64,000 bases of DNA from Candidatus Planktophila lacus (GTDB taxonomy: Bacteria > Actinomycetota > Actinomycetes > Nanopelagicales > Nanopelagicaceae), in the NCBI RefSeq assembly GCF_002288325.1, contig NZ_CP016780.1, positions 1,302,001 to 1,366,000 on the forward strand, in the 5' to 3' direction. Each line of letters starts with the position of its first letter. Within the stretch, counting starts at the first letter, position 1. The notes beneath the pieces are model-generated. The model saw nothing but the letters and a program-made list of their open reading frames with translations, searched no databases and was not told the origin of the DNA. Of this stretch, positions 42,638 to 52,385 are shown piece by piece. The position numbers were made by a program, and so were the translations under genes.

Positions 42638-44535
42638 TAGTTGGAACCGCCTTTCGCAATTTCTTCCGGTGTCATGTACTTCTTAAGTTCATCGACTTCA
42701 AAGAGGTCGAAGAGTTCTTTTGGCATAAATGGCAATTCTTGTTTGCGAACGCTCACTTGGTTGCCATCAAATGATGCGATGTGGTTATGTTGACGCCACT
42801 CTGAATCCATACCTGGGAAGTCATCACGTGTATGACCACCGCGTGATTCTTCGCGGCTGATTGCAGACTTGGCGGTGCTCTCTGCAACTAACAACATATT
42901 GTCGAGGTCGAATGCCAAGTGAAATCCTGGGTTGAACTTGCGTCCACCAGCAACCGCCACATTTGCACTGCGCTTTCTAATTTCAGAAATCTTTTCGATC
43001 GCATCCTTTAGTTCAGCGCCGGTACGGATAATTCCGACCAAGTTATGTGTAACTTCTTGCAGCTCTGCGTGGAGTGAATATGAATTCTCTCCACCGCTAC
43101 GAGCAAATGGCGCTTCGATGCGCGCTGCTGCAGCTGCAACAGTTGCATCCGATACAGGTGCGGCAGTTGTCTGCTTAACGTAGGCAGCTGCTCCCATTCC
43201 GGCGCGGCGACCAAAGACCAAGAGATCTGAAAGTGAGTTACCACCAAGGCGATTTGAACCGTGCATTCCGCCAGCAACTTCACCTGCAGCAAAGAGCCCT
43301 GGAACGCCAACTGCTGCTGCAGTATCTGGCTCAACTTCCACGCCACCCATTACGTAGTGACAGGTTGGGCCGACTTCCATCGCCTCTTTTGTAATGTCCA
43401 CGCCAGCTAGTTCGTAGAACTGGTGCCACATAGATGGCAGGCGCTTCTTAATTACTTCGGCAGATAAACGCTTTGAAACATCTAGGAATACACCGCCGTG
43501 TTCGGTGCCGTGCCCTGCTTTAACTTCAGAGTTAATTGCGCGCGCAACTTCATCGCGTGGCAATAACTCTGGTGGGCGGCGGTTATTGTCTTGATCGACA
43601 TACCAACGATCGGCTTCTTCTTCATTGTCGGCATACTTATCTTTAAATACATCTGGGATGTACTTAAACATAAAGCGCTCACCCTTGTTGTTGGTAAGGA
43701 TTCCACCTTCACCGCGAACTGATTCAGTAACAAGAATTCCGCGCACCGATGGTGGCCAAACCATTCCGGTTGGGTGGAATTGCAAGAACTCCATATCAAC
43801 CAAATTAGCGCCCGCCTTTAAGGCAAGGGCATGGCCATCGCCAGTGCCTTCCCAAGAGTTAGAGGTAATTTTGAAAGTCTTTCCGACACCACCTGTTGCA
43901 ATGATTACTGCAGGTGCTTCGAAGAGAACTTCAGATCCTGATTCGCGCCAGTAACCGTATGCGCCTGCGATCTTGCTATCTTCTTTTAGAATTTCAGTAA
44001 TTGTTAGTTCTGCAAAAACCTTGATATGTGATTCATATTCGCCATGTTCGCGCTTATCTGCTTGTTGAAGTGCAACGATCTTCTGTTGCATTGTGCGAAT
44101 AAGTTCTAGGCCGGTACGGTCACCAACGTGTGCAAGTCGTGGATATTCGTGTCCGCCGAAGTTTCGTTGGCTGATCTTTCCTTCTTTGGTGCGATCAAAG
44201 AGCGCGCCCCACATTTCAAGTTCCCAGATGCGATCTGGCGATTCTTTGGCGTGAAGTTCTGCCATGCGGAAATGGTTAAGGAACTTTCCACCGCGCATTG
44301 TGTCGCGGAAGTGAACCTGCCAGTTATCGTTTGAATTCGCGTTACCCATTGAGGCAGCAGCGCCACCTTCAGCCATAACGGTGTGGGCCTTGCCGAATAG
44401 TGATTTACAGATGATTGCTACGCGTAGACCTGATTCGCGAGCTTCTACTGCTGCACGCAGACCTGCACCGCCTGCACCAATTACCAAGACATCGTATTTG
44501 TGACGTTCTAGAGCGTTTGTCATATCAGTCGGCAT
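42637..44535 (-). CDS. sdhA: Succinate dehydrogenase flavoprotein subunit (Sdh1 type)
   Basis: 632-aa FAD subunit oxidising succinate to fumarate. FAD motif VLVIGAGGAGLRAAVEA, the flavin-histidine region KAHTVMAEGGAAA, LQFHPTGMVWPP, substrate Arg region VRGEGGIL, and GSNRLGGNSLSDLLVFGRRAG near the C-terminal FAD contacts. ATG 44535 directly abuts AAGGG; a second in-frame ATG at 44523 has better Shine-Dalgarno spacing and may be the real start. Middle gene of sdhC-sdhA-sdhB. Confidence 0.95.
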   Translation of the reverse strand: MPTDMTNALERHKYDVLVIGAGGAGLRAAVEARESGLRVAIICKSLFGKAHTVMAEGGAAASMGNANSNDNWQVHFRDTMRGGKFLNHFRMAELHAKESPDRIWELEMWGALFDRTKEGKISQRNFGGHEYPRLAHVGDRTGLELIRTMQQKIVALQQADKREHGEYESHIKVFAELTITEILKEDSKIAGAYGYWRESGSEVLFEAPAVIIATGGVGKTFKITSNSWEGTGDGHALALKAGANLVDMEFLQFHPTGMVWPPSVRGILVTESVRGEGGILTNNKGERFMFKYIPDVFKDKYADNEEEADRWYVDQDNNRRPPELLPRDEVARAINSEVKAGHGTEHGGVFLDVSKRLSAEVIKKRLPSMWHQFYELAGVDITKEAMEVGPTCHYVMGGVEVEPDTAAAVGVPGLFAAGEVAGGMHGSNRLGGNSLSDLLVFGRRAGMGAAAYVKQTTAAPVSDATVAAAAARIEAPFARSGGENSYSLHAELQEVTHNLVGIIRTGAELKDAIEKISEIRKRSANVAVAGGRKFNPGFHLAFDLDNMLLVAESTAKSAISREESRGGHTRDDFPGMDSEWRQHNHIASFDGNQVSVRKQELPFMPKELFDLFEVDELKKYMTPEEIAKGGSN

Positions 44536-44538
44536 CCC

Positions 44539-45339
44539 TTAGAAGAAGTAGAAGTTGGTCCAGGCGCCAGTTGCAACTTGGCGGACATAGATATCGGCAA
44601 AGGCAACTGCGGCAAGTGAATACCAGGCATATTGCTGATGTGAATGATTTAGTACTGAGACCCAACTCCAAAGCTTGTAACGAACTGGATGTTTAGAGAA
44701 GTGCTTTAAACGGCCGCCAATTGTGTGGCGACAGGTGTGGCAAGACAATGAATACATCCAGAGCATTGTTGCGCTCAAGGTAAGAACGATTGAGCCGACG
44801 CTCATGTGGCCCCATTCACCTGCTGGGTTCTTAAATGAAATCACTGCGTCGTAAGTAAGGATTACGTTAAATACCAAACCTGCGTAGAAGAACCAACGGT
44901 GGGCGTTCTGCAAGATAAGTGGTGCACGAGTTTCGCCTGTGTATTTGCTGTGTGGTTCCGCAACGGCGCATGCAGGTGGTGACAACCAGAAAGCACGGTA
45001 GTAAGCCTTGCGGTAGTAGTAACAAGTCATACGGAAACCAAGTGGGAATATCAAAATAATCAACGCTGGTGAAAGTGCGAAGTTAAAAATTTCTGCGCTA
45101 ACTGGAGTCCAACCAAAAAGCGTTGCTTCAGGTACGCATGCTTCGGAAAGACATGGAGAATAGAAAGGAGAGATCAGGTGATCTTTGTAGTAGTTCGCAC
45201 CTTCGAATGCGCGGAATGTTGCATAGACAATGAAGCTAAATAAAACTCCAAAGGTAATTGCCGGTTGCAACCACCATTTATCTGTGCGCAGCGTGCGCTC
45301 TTTAATCTTGGCGCGTGTTGGAGAAAAGACTCCGGACAT
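44539..45339 (-). CDS. sdhC: Succinate dehydrogenase membrane anchor (Sdh1 type)
   Basis: 266-aa integral membrane anchor with about five helices, matching the single long anchor of mycobacterial Sdh1 (Rv0249c type) rather than the short SdhC/SdhD pair. Histidines in the NAHRWFFYAG, YSLSCHTCRHTIGG and NHSHQQYAWYS segments could ligate haem or form the quinone site. The ATG has a strong AAGGGG 6 nt upstream. First gene of the sdhCAB-crcB-crcB operon. Confidence 0.85.
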   Translation of the reverse strand: MSGVFSPTRAKIKERTLRTDKWWLQPAITFGVLFSFIVYATFRAFEGANYYKDHLISPFYSPCLSEACVPEATLFGWTPVSAEIFNFALSPALIILIFPLGFRMTCYYYRKAYYRAFWLSPPACAVAEPHSKYTGETRAPLILQNAHRWFFYAGLVFNVILTYDAVISFKNPAGEWGHMSVGSIVLTLSATMLWMYSLSCHTCRHTIGGRLKHFSKHPVRYKLWSWVSVLNHSHQQYAWYSLAAVAFADIYVRQVATGAWTNFYFF

Positions 45340-45475
45340 TTCTACCCCTTTTTAGCCCATCAATCCTTGGAAGGATTGTTCTTGCTTAAGGAGAAGTGTC
45401 CGCTTCTGAGGCAAAACTCGCCAGATGGTTGCCCGCATCGTGGCTATGAAGTCAGCCACAGCGAGAGAAAAATGG

Positions 45476-45558
45476 CGGAGGGCGTGGGATTTGAACCCAC
45501 GAAACTTTCGTTTGCCGGTTTTCAAGACCGGTGCACTCGGCCGCTATGCGAGCCCTCC
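45476..45558 (-). tRNA. tRNA-Ser (anticodon TGA)
   Basis: 83-nt minus-strand class II tRNA: acceptor GGAGGGC/GCCCTCC, discriminator G, anticodon stem CCGGT/ACCGG with loop CTTGAAA (TGA, reads TCN), a long variable arm (CGAAAG-type), T loop GTTCAAATC. CCA not encoded. Confidence 0.95.
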
Positions 45559-45605
45559 GTGGGAGAGATTACCCGAAGTTGGAAGGCATTAAAAATCGGC
45601 GCTAA

Positions 45606-46421
45606 TTACTGGGGTAGTTCGAGCAATCGTTCAATAACGATGGCTACGCCATCTTGGTTATGAGGCGGTGCCACATCTTTGGCATTTGCAGGTCCTGCAT
45701 GATGTCCATCGATCATTGCATAAGAGCGTCCGGCCCATTGCAACATAGAAAAGTCATTTGGATTATCGCCAAAGGCGACACAATCTTCAGCAGTAATTCC
45801 GATGCGCGCTGCCATCATCGCAAGCGTTTCACCTTTGGAAACACCAAGTGCTGAAATTTCAAGTAGTGAATCGTTATTTGCCGAATGCGTAACATTTACA
45901 ACGCCTTGCAGCGCAGGTGTTGCCAAAGCCAACATTTCATCTGCTGAAATTTCTTGCTGTGAAAGGCGGGCTAATAATTTAAGCGCCGGACGATTTGTAA
46001 CAGTGTCAATTGTGTCAACGCCAATATCGTCCATGCCAACATCCCAGCGCGGGATATATGCCTTCTCACGGTGGAAGTGATCATTTGATTCAACAGCAAA
46101 TGAAACATTTGGAATAGTTACGCGCAAGATATCAACTGCTTTTTGAAGTTCAGTTGGCGCAATCATCCACTGTTCTAAAACTTTATCGTTATGCAAATCG
46201 TAGAGAAGTCCACCGTTGCAACAAATTGCAGAACCGAAATCAAATGCTTCTCGCACATCGCCCATCCAACGTGGTGGACGGCCGGTGACAAAGAAAATCT
46301 CTACGCCGAGATCGCGCGCTTTGGTAAAGGCAGCAATTGTGCGGTGTGAAATCGCTTCATCGTGCGGAACGATCGTTCCATCTAAATCTGTTGCAATTAA
46401 CTTTGGGCGACGATCGCTCAC
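45606..46421 (-). CDS. Cof-type HAD-IIB phosphatase
   Basis: 271-aa haloacid dehalogenase superfamily phosphatase acting on small phosphorylated metabolites. Motif [14 protein letters not shown] (~9-21, nucleophile Asp), motif [12 protein letters not shown], a C2B cap in the middle, and motif [18 protein letters not shown] ... [17 protein letters not shown]. Typical length. Overlaps serS by 4 bp (46418-46421), so expressed with it; substrate unknown. Confidence 0.88.
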   Translation of the reverse strand: MSDRRPKLIATDLDGTIVPHDEAISHRTIAAFTKARDLGVEIFFVTGRPPRWMGDVREAFDFGSAICCNGGLLYDLHNDKVLEQWMIAPTELQKAVDILRVTIPNVSFAVESNDHFHREKAYIPRWDVGMDDIGVDTIDTVTNRPALKLLARLSQQEISADEMLALATPALQGVVNVTHSANNDSLLEISALGVSKGETLAMMAARIGITAEDCVAFGDNPNDFSMLQWAGRSYAMIDGHHAGPANAKDVAPPHNQDGVAIVIERLLELPQ

Positions 46422-47686
46422 ACAAGCTCAAATCGCTTGGTGCCAAGGAATGGCTGCAACGCAGCAGGAACATTTACTGTGCCATCTGCATTTTGGTGAT
46501 TTTCCAGAATCGCAACGATCATCCGAGGAATCGCAACCAAGGTGCCATTTAGCGTTGCGACGGCCTTTGTGCCGTCAGCATCTTTATAGCGAATATTTAA
46601 GCGGCGGGCTTGGAATTCGGTGCAGTTAGAAGTACTTGTAACTTCGCGATATGCCTTCTGTGTTGGGATCCAAGCTTCGATATCAAATTTACGCGTTGCA
46701 CTTGATCCAAGATCACCAGATGCCACGTCGATTACGCGGAAAGGGATCTCCATAGCATTTAAGAAATCTTTCTCCCATTGCAGCAAACGCTTATGTTCTT
46801 CCTTAGCTTCTTCTGGCTTACAGAAAGAGAACATTTCAACTTTATCGAATTGGTGTACGCGGATAATTCCGCGAGTATCTTTTCCGTAACTACCGGCTTC
46901 GCGGCGGAAACAAGTTGAATATCCGGCGTAACGCATCGGCAATTTATCTGCTGGTAGCACTTCATCCATATGGAATGCAGCCAGTGGAACTTCGCTTGTG
47001 CCGACTAAGTACGCGTCATCTTTTTCAAGGTGATAAACATTTTCTGCCGCTTGCCCGAGAAAACCGGTGCCTTCCATAGCAGCAGGCTTAACAAGTACTG
47101 GTGGAATAACTGGAGTAAATCCGGCCTTTAGCGCGCTTTGAATCGCATAGTTAACAAGTGCAAATTCCAGCATCGCTCCAACGCCGGTTAAATAATATGA
47201 ACGAGAACCAGAAACTTTTGCACCACGTTCAGTGTCAATTGCGCCAAGTAATTTGCCAAGTTCAACGTGATCTTTTGCTTCGAAACCATCTTTAGTGAAA
47301 TCACGTGGCGTGCCTACGTGTTCAATGGTTACAAAATCTGCTTCGCCACCGATTGGGGCTTCTGGATCAAGTAAGTTTGAAAGTTGCATAACAAGCGCGT
47401 TGGCTTTCGCTTCGATTTCCGCGCGCTTAGCATCGGCAGCTTTTACCTTATCTGCCAGCGCTTTTGCATTCTCTAATAAAGCAGCCTTTTCATCGCCCTT
47501 TGCCGCTCCGACTGACTTTGAAAGCGTATTTTGTTCAGCGCGCAGAGTTTCGAATTCGGTAATTGCGGCACGGCGTACATCATCGATAGCAAGCACTTGA
47601 TCGACGATAGTGACATCTTCGCCACGGCCTTTTTGTGATGCGCGAACTAGATCTGGATTCTCGCGCAGGAGTTTGATATCGATCAT
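46418..47686 (-). CDS. serS: Seryl-tRNA synthetase
   Basis: 422-aa class II synthetase charging tRNA-Ser, of which two genes are in this window. The N-terminal coiled-coil arm (~25-110: [13 protein letters not shown]) binds the tRNA variable arm. The class II catalytic core has [15 protein letters not shown], motif 2 [17 protein letters not shown], and motif 3 with [16 protein letters not shown] (Arg). Full length. It begins 3 bases after the pheA stop, with the HAD gene downstream. Confidence 0.97.
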   Translation of the reverse strand: MIDIKLLRENPDLVRASQKGRGEDVTIVDQVLAIDDVRRAAITEFETLRAEQNTLSKSVGAAKGDEKAALLENAKALADKVKAADAKRAEIEAKANALVMQLSNLLDPEAPIGGEADFVTIEHVGTPRDFTKDGFEAKDHVELGKLLGAIDTERGAKVSGSRSYYLTGVGAMLEFALVNYAIQSALKAGFTPVIPPVLVKPAAMEGTGFLGQAAENVYHLEKDDAYLVGTSEVPLAAFHMDEVLPADKLPMRYAGYSTCFRREAGSYGKDTRGIIRVHQFDKVEMFSFCKPEEAKEEHKRLLQWEKDFLNAMEIPFRVIDVASGDLGSSATRKFDIEAWIPTQKAYREVTSTSNCTEFQARRLNIRYKDADGTKAVATLNGTLVAIPRMIVAILENHQNADGTVNVPAALQPFLGTKRFELV

Positions 47687-47689
47687 GCT

Positions 47690-48529
47690 TTAACGCACCT
47701 CTCGTGGGTAAGAACCTAAGAATCTAATGTCATCACAAATCTCGCGAAGTTCGGCAACGCTGCCGCCGACTGCTTCATCGTTGATATGTCCTTCGACATC
47801 AATAATGAAATGGTAGTGACCAAGTTCGCGGCCAGTAGGGCGACTTTGAATAAAAGTTAAATTGACGTTGCGCTTGGCAAATACCTGCAGGATCTCGAGC
47901 AGCGCTCCAGCGTGGTCGATATCGATAAAGATCGCCATTGAGGTGCGGTCATCGCCAGTCGGCTCAGGAATCCATCCGGGTTTCTGGGCGGCGATAAAGC
48001 GAGTGACTGCTCCATTGTTATCGCCAATATTTTCCGCGCGGATTTCTAAGCCGAAGTGTTCGGCTGCAACGCTTGATGCGATCGCGGCATCGAGTTCGCC
48101 TTTACTTACTAACTCGGCGGCGGCAGATGTTGAATTCGTTGGGACAACTTCTGCATGCGGATAATTTTTTGCGATGTAGCTGCGGCACTGTGACTCAGCA
48201 TGTGGGTGGGTGCCAATTCTCTTAATCTCTGTGGCCCCTGGCTTAGTCATAAGCGCAAAGGTAACCGGCAAAGTAACTTCGCCAGAGATAGTTAAGGGAT
48301 CTCCTGTTGCGAGTTCATCGAGAGTCCGCGCAACAACGCCTTCGACAGAATTTTCAATTGGGACAAGGGCATAATCAACTTCGCCGGTGCGAACTGCGTT
48401 AAGTGCGGCAGTGACATTTGCGTAAGGAATTTTTACATCTGTATCGCAAGTGATCTTATTTAGCGCAGCCTCAGTGAAGGTACCCACTGGACCTAAATAG
48501 GCGAATCTATGGCTATCTGCGGCGCTCAC
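47690..48529 (-). CDS. pheA: Prephenate dehydratase
   Basis: 279-aa monofunctional enzyme converting prephenate to phenylpyruvate in phenylalanine synthesis. FAYLGPVGTFTEAAL at the N-terminus, VPIENSVEGVVART, and the substrate motif NNGAVTRFIAAQ (Thr-Arg-Phe). A C-terminal ACT domain (MAIFIDIDHAGALLEILQVFAKRN; ESRP replaced by QSRP) senses Phe. GTG start with TATCCT (48536-48541, minus strand) exactly 6 nt upstream: a clear leaderless-type promoter. Heads the pheA-serS-HAD operon. Confidence 0.94.
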   Translation of the reverse strand: MSAADSHRFAYLGPVGTFTEAALNKITCDTDVKIPYANVTAALNAVRTGEVDYALVPIENSVEGVVARTLDELATGDPLTISGEVTLPVTFALMTKPGATEIKRIGTHPHAESQCRSYIAKNYPHAEVVPTNSTSAAAELVSKGELDAAIASSVAAEHFGLEIRAENIGDNNGAVTRFIAAQKPGWIPEPTGDDRTSMAIFIDIDHAGALLEILQVFAKRNVNLTFIQSRPTGRELGHYHFIIDVEGHINDEAVGGSVAELREICDDIRFLGSYPREVR

Positions 48530-48570
48530 TTGCTAAGGATACCTGCTCCATAGCCAATGATTTCCTGTAA

Positions 48571-49275
48571 TTAATTGGAGGCAAGTACCTCACGCGCAAA
48601 GGCGGGGCGGTTGGTAATCAAATTATCTACGCCGAGGTGGCGACACAAGATGATGTCGGATGGTTCATCAACGGTCCAAACATTTAACTTCTTACCGGTG
48701 GCTTTTATCTTCTGCGCTAGCGCAGGCTTCTTGCGAAGTAGCCCGATACCAGGACCAATTGAGTGAGCAGATGAGTAGCGTGTAGAAAACCACGGGGTGT
48801 AATCGTGAAGTAAATAGGTAGTTGAAATCTTGCTATCTAAAGCTTTTATCCGCTCTACTGCAAACCAAGAGAAAGACATAACAGTTATATCAATGTCCGC
48901 TTTTTCAATTCGCTTTGCCTCTTTATGTAATTTCTGAACCACATGGCTTTCGATTTCCGTACGTGAAGGAACTGGATGTTTAGTTTCCAGCAATAGAGAT
49001 TTCTTCTCGGTAATTCCGAAATCAATAAATTGATCAAGTGTGACAATCTGCGGATAGATTGCCAATAACTGCGCATACGTTGATTCGTGAACTACGGCGG
49101 CGTTATTTGCGCGGCGCATTAAATCTGCGTCATGCCAAAGAACCGCGACGCCATCTTTAGTTAGGCGCAGATCGCATTCGAAACCATCGGCGCCCTGCTT
49201 GACTGCGTTTTCATAGGCGACCATGGTCATCTCAGGAAAGTCATGAGAGGCTCCACGGTGAGCGTAAATCTTCAT
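48571..49275 (-). CDS. Glycerophosphodiester phosphodiesterase
   Basis: 234-aa GDPD-family enzyme hydrolysing glycerophosphodiesters to glycerol 3-phosphate and an alcohol. Starts IYAHRGASHDFPEMT with the catalytic His, then GFECDLRLTKDGVAVLWHD holding the metal Glu/Asp and second His, LLLETKH, and a C-terminal LNVWTVDEPSDI. No signal peptide, so cytosolic. TAATCT (49282-49287, minus strand) 6 nt before ATG. Divergent from pstP, with 56 bp between starts. Confidence 0.9.
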   Translation of the reverse strand: MKIYAHRGASHDFPEMTMVAYENAVKQGADGFECDLRLTKDGVAVLWHDADLMRRANNAAVVHESTYAQLLAIYPQIVTLDQFIDFGITEKKSLLLETKHPVPSRTEIESHVVQKLHKEAKRIEKADIDITVMSFSWFAVERIKALDSKISTTYLLHDYTPWFSTRYSSAHSIGPGIGLLRKKPALAQKIKATGKKLNVWTVDEPSDIILCRHLGVDNLITNRPAFAREVLASN

Positions 49276-49331
49276 AGTTCGAGATTAACATCAATACCCC
49301 AGTACCAATGGGCTTGGGTAGGCTTAGCGTC

Positions 49332-50108
49332 ATGAAGGCCTTGTACTTCCAATGCGCTGCACGTTCAGCGCTAGGTTTGGTGCGCAACGGTAACGAGGAC
49401 TCTGCACTTATTGGCGCGCAAGTAATCGCGGTTGCCGATGGAATGGGCGGCCACGCAGGTGGTGAAGTTGCATCCAGTGTTGCGATAAATACGCTTGCAG
49501 AAATCGCTCCAACTTTTACTTCCGAAAACATTGACGTTGATTCGGCGAGCGATCTTTATTTGAATTCGCTACATACTATCGATGCGCAGATTCGCGCTGT
49601 TGCAAACGATGAACCAGCCCTTTCCGGGATGGGAACAACTCTTACCTCTCTATTCATAAGTGGTACTGAAGTTTCTTTGCTCCATATCGGAGATTCCCGC
49701 GCTTATCGTCTGCGTGGAAACACTCTCGAGCAGCTCAGCGCCGACCACACCGTTCTGCAAGAGTTGTTAGATAAAGGCGTAATTTCTGAATCAGAGGCGC
49801 AAGTACATCCACAACGCTCAATGCTGACGCAGGCGCTGATGGGTGAGGGAAATCTTGAGCCATCACTTCATGTTTTCGAAGGAAAAGTTCAGGATCGCTA
49901 CCTATTGTGCAGCGATGGCTTAAGTGGGGTTCTCACTGAGAAAGAGATAAAAACTCTTATCAAGGGTAAAGATGCCGCTGAAGCAGTTGATGCCTTGATT
50001 GATGCGACTTATATAAATGGAGCACCAGATAACGTCACGATCGTAATCGCTGATATTGTCGAAGAAAGTTCCACCCAAGTAGAAAAGTTAGGAGCGGCAA
50101 AACCATGA
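49332..50108 (+). CDS. pstP: PP2C-family Ser/Thr phosphatase PstP
   Basis: 258-aa metal-dependent phosphatase that reverses PknB-type phosphorylation. PP2C motifs: RNGNEDSALI (metal Asp), VIAVADGMGGHAGGEVAS, LHIGDSRAYRLR, DHTVLQELLD, YLLCSDGLSGVL, and APDNVTIVIADI. It lacks the transmembrane and extracellular part of mycobacterial PstP (~514 aa), being the catalytic domain only. The ATG at 49332 was chosen (upstream in-frame ATG at 49308 would add eight unrelated residues); TAGGCT lies 7 nt upstream. Overlaps pknB by 4 bp. Confidence 0.92.
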   Translation: MKALYFQCAARSALGLVRNGNEDSALIGAQVIAVADGMGGHAGGEVASSVAINTLAEIAPTFTSENIDVDSASDLYLNSLHTIDAQIRAVANDEPALSGMGTTLTSLFISGTEVSLLHIGDSRAYRLRGNTLEQLSADHTVLQELLDKGVISESEAQVHPQRSMLTQALMGEGNLEPSLHVFEGKVQDRYLLCSDGLSGVLTEKEIKTLIKGKDAAEAVDALIDATYINGAPDNVTIVIADIVEESSTQVEKLGAAKP

Positions 50109-51655
50109 TGAATAAAATTTTGGGCGGCCGCTACCAACTCGGCGCGATGATCGGCACCGGCGGAATGGCCGATGTCTATATTGCGCAGGATCAACGTTTA
50201 TCTCGCGAAGTTGCCGTAAAAATTCTGCGGAGTGATCTCGCGAAAGATCCAACCTTCGTTTCGCGCTTTCGTAAAGAAGCGAAAGCTGCCGCTGGTTTAA
50301 ACCACCCTGGCGTGGTTGCTGTTTATGACTCAGGTGAAGAACCTGCGCCATACATTGTTATGGAACTTGTCTCTGGCCACACCCTTCGCGAGTTAATTCA
50401 CGGCGGCGAACGTTTGCCACTTGATCGCGCCCTTGAAATCGGCGCTGGAATTTTAGAAGCAGTTGATTACTCACATCAGCGCGGCATCGTTCACCGCGAT
50501 ATCAAACCTGCCAACGTGATGATTACTGATGGTGGCGATGTAAAAGTGATGGATTTCGGAATCGCACGTGCGATGGATGATCTCGGTGCAACCTTAACGA
50601 GCACATGGAACGTTGTCGGCACCGCACAATACTTATCTCCTGAACAAGCACTTGGTGAGGTTGCAGATACTCCGACAGATATTTACTCAACTGGTTGTTT
50701 GTTATACGAATTACTAACTGGCCGTCCCCCATTTACCGGTGAGACTCCAGTTTCAATCGCCTACCAACATGTTTCAGGTCATTTAACACCGGCTCGACAA
50801 CTTCAACCTGATCTTCCGGAAAGCGTTGAAGTTATGTTGGAAGTTGCTCTATCTAAGAAACCAGAAGATCGTTATATTTCTGCGCGCGCGATGCTCGAAG
50901 ATTTAAATAAAATTCGCGCCGGTGAAAGTATTTCAACGAAAGTTGCACGTGGGCCGCTTGTCTCTCGTCGCACCGCTGTTATCTCTGGAATATCTCTTCT
51001 GCTAGTTGGCGTTCTTGCAATTGTTGGCCTTTCGCTCAACGGCGGTTCAACTCCTTCGCTAGGCAATGAAATCCCTAACGTAGTTGGCCTTACTGAAGAT
51101 CAAGCACGGGCCTTGCTAGGTGATTACACAGTCACGGTGCAGCGCGCGCCTGATCCACGGATTCCTAAAGATCGCGTTGCCAGCCAAATTCCACTTGCAA
51201 CTAGCCAAGCAACAAAGGGTTCTGCCGTAACGCTAACTATCTCTGATGGTCCAGGTGATGCGATCGTTCCCGATGATTTAGTTGGAATGTCATTGATTGA
51301 TGCGCGGACTTCACTCGCTGCGGCAGGTTTAGTTATCTCTCGAACTGAAGCTGCGCCATCAGATGAACCGCAAGGAACTGTATTAAGTGTGCTTCCTGAA
51401 CCTGGTTCAACAATTACCGCCGGCACTGGAGTTGTCTTAACTATCGCAAGCGGTGAAGTTGAAGTTCCTAATTTGATTGGCGTTGAAGCGATCCAGGCAA
51501 AAACACTTTTGATTCAAGCTGGCTTCTTAGTTCGCGAATTCAATGATTACGATGCAGCGCAAGCCGTTGGCGTTGTTATTAGACAAGCACCTGATGCGGG
51601 CACCACTCAAACTATTGGCAAGCCAGTAACAATTACAATTAATAAAGCGCCGTAA
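50105..51655 (+). CDS. pknB: Ser/Thr protein kinase PknB with PASTA domains
   Basis: 516-aa membrane kinase that controls cell wall growth and division in Actinobacteria. Cytoplasmic kinase domain ~10-270: GTGGMADVYIAQD glycine loop, VAVKIL Lys, HRDIKPANVMI catalytic loop, DFGIARAMDD, and SPEQALGE. One transmembrane helix at ~297-318 (AVISGISLLLVGVLAIVGL). Three extracellular PASTA repeats follow (start points near ~325, ~390 and ~455: IPNVVGLT, VPDDLVGMS, VPNLIGVE), where mycobacterial PknB has four. The usual neighbours pknA, pbpA, rodA and FHA genes are missing. ATGA overlap with pstP. Confidence 0.95.
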   Translation: MMNKILGGRYQLGAMIGTGGMADVYIAQDQRLSREVAVKILRSDLAKDPTFVSRFRKEAKAAAGLNHPGVVAVYDSGEEPAPYIVMELVSGHTLRELIHGGERLPLDRALEIGAGILEAVDYSHQRGIVHRDIKPANVMITDGGDVKVMDFGIARAMDDLGATLTSTWNVVGTAQYLSPEQALGEVADTPTDIYSTGCLLYELLTGRPPFTGETPVSIAYQHVSGHLTPARQLQPDLPESVEVMLEVALSKKPEDRYISARAMLEDLNKIRAGESISTKVARGPLVSRRTAVISGISLLLVGVLAIVGLSLNGGSTPSLGNEIPNVVGLTEDQARALLGDYTVTVQRAPDPRIPKDRVASQIPLATSQATKGSAVTLTISDGPGDAIVPDDLVGMSLIDARTSLAAAGLVISRTEAAPSDEPQGTVLSVLPEPGSTITAGTGVVLTIASGEVEVPNLIGVEAIQAKTLLIQAGFLVREFNDYDAAQAVGVVIRQAPDAGTTQTIGKPVTITINKAP

Positions 51656-51656
51656 T

Positions 51657-52286
51657 TTAAGCGCGCTTACCAACAACTGGAGATAAGCCCACTGACTTTG
51701 CGAGCGCGTCATTATCTCCGCATTGTGTTAACCAATTAGCGAGCATTAAATGTCCGTGTTCAGTCAGTACTGATTCGGGATGGAACTGCACGCCTTCAAT
51801 AGGCAAGGTCTTATGGCGCATCGACATAACAACGCCAGATTCTGTTGCACCTGTAATCTCTAATTCGCTGCTAACCGTGTCGCGTTCTACTGCGAGTGAG
51901 TGGTAACGAGTTGCCGTAAATGGTGATGGAAGGCTTGTTAAAACACCTTTTCCTTCATGCAACACTTGTGAAGTTTTTCCATGCAGTAACTCTGGTGCGC
52001 GCGAAACAGTTGCGCCAAAAGCCACGCCAATTGCTTGATGTCCTAAGCAGACGCCAAAGAGTGGAATATTTTTATCTGCGCAGTATTTGATCATCGCGAT
52101 GCTGATGCCGGCTTCTTCTGGGGTGCCAGGCCCGGGAGAGATAAGTACTCCGTCATATTCGCCGGCTTCCTCAACGCTTACTTCGTCATTTCGTTTAACG
52201 ATGCATTCGGCGCCAAGTTGGCCGAGGTATTGCACCAAGTTAAATACGAACGAGTCGTAGTTATCGATGACGAGGATCCGGGACAT
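51657..52286 (-). CDS. trpG: Anthranilate/aminodeoxychorismate synthase glutamine amidotransferase
   Basis: 209-aa class I glutamine amidotransferase (TrpG/PabA) supplying ammonia to the chorismate-using partner. LVIDNYDSFVFNLVQYL at the N-terminus, oxyanion loop SPGPGTPEEAG, nucleophile in GVCLGHQAIG (~C80), and GVQFHPESVLTEHG (catalytic His/Glu). In Actinobacteria this gene sits beside pknB and crgA and is often bifunctional for Trp and folate. No trpE or pabB is adjacent. Convergent with pknB (1 bp apart). Confidence 0.9.
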   Translation of the reverse strand: MSRILVIDNYDSFVFNLVQYLGQLGAECIVKRNDEVSVEEAGEYDGVLISPGPGTPEEAGISIAMIKYCADKNIPLFGVCLGHQAIGVAFGATVSRAPELLHGKTSQVLHEGKGVLTSLPSPFTATRYHSLAVERDTVSSELEITGATESGVVMSMRHKTLPIEGVQFHPESVLTEHGHLMLANWLTQCGDNDALAKSVGLSPVVGKRA

Positions 52287-52385
52287 GGGGCAATTCTTGC
52301 AGGGTTGGCGGGCGGGCAGTTTCCAGATTTGTTCTTTTCAGTGCAGCAGTTTCCAGGATTGGGTTTTCCATGTAGCCTTCTACCT

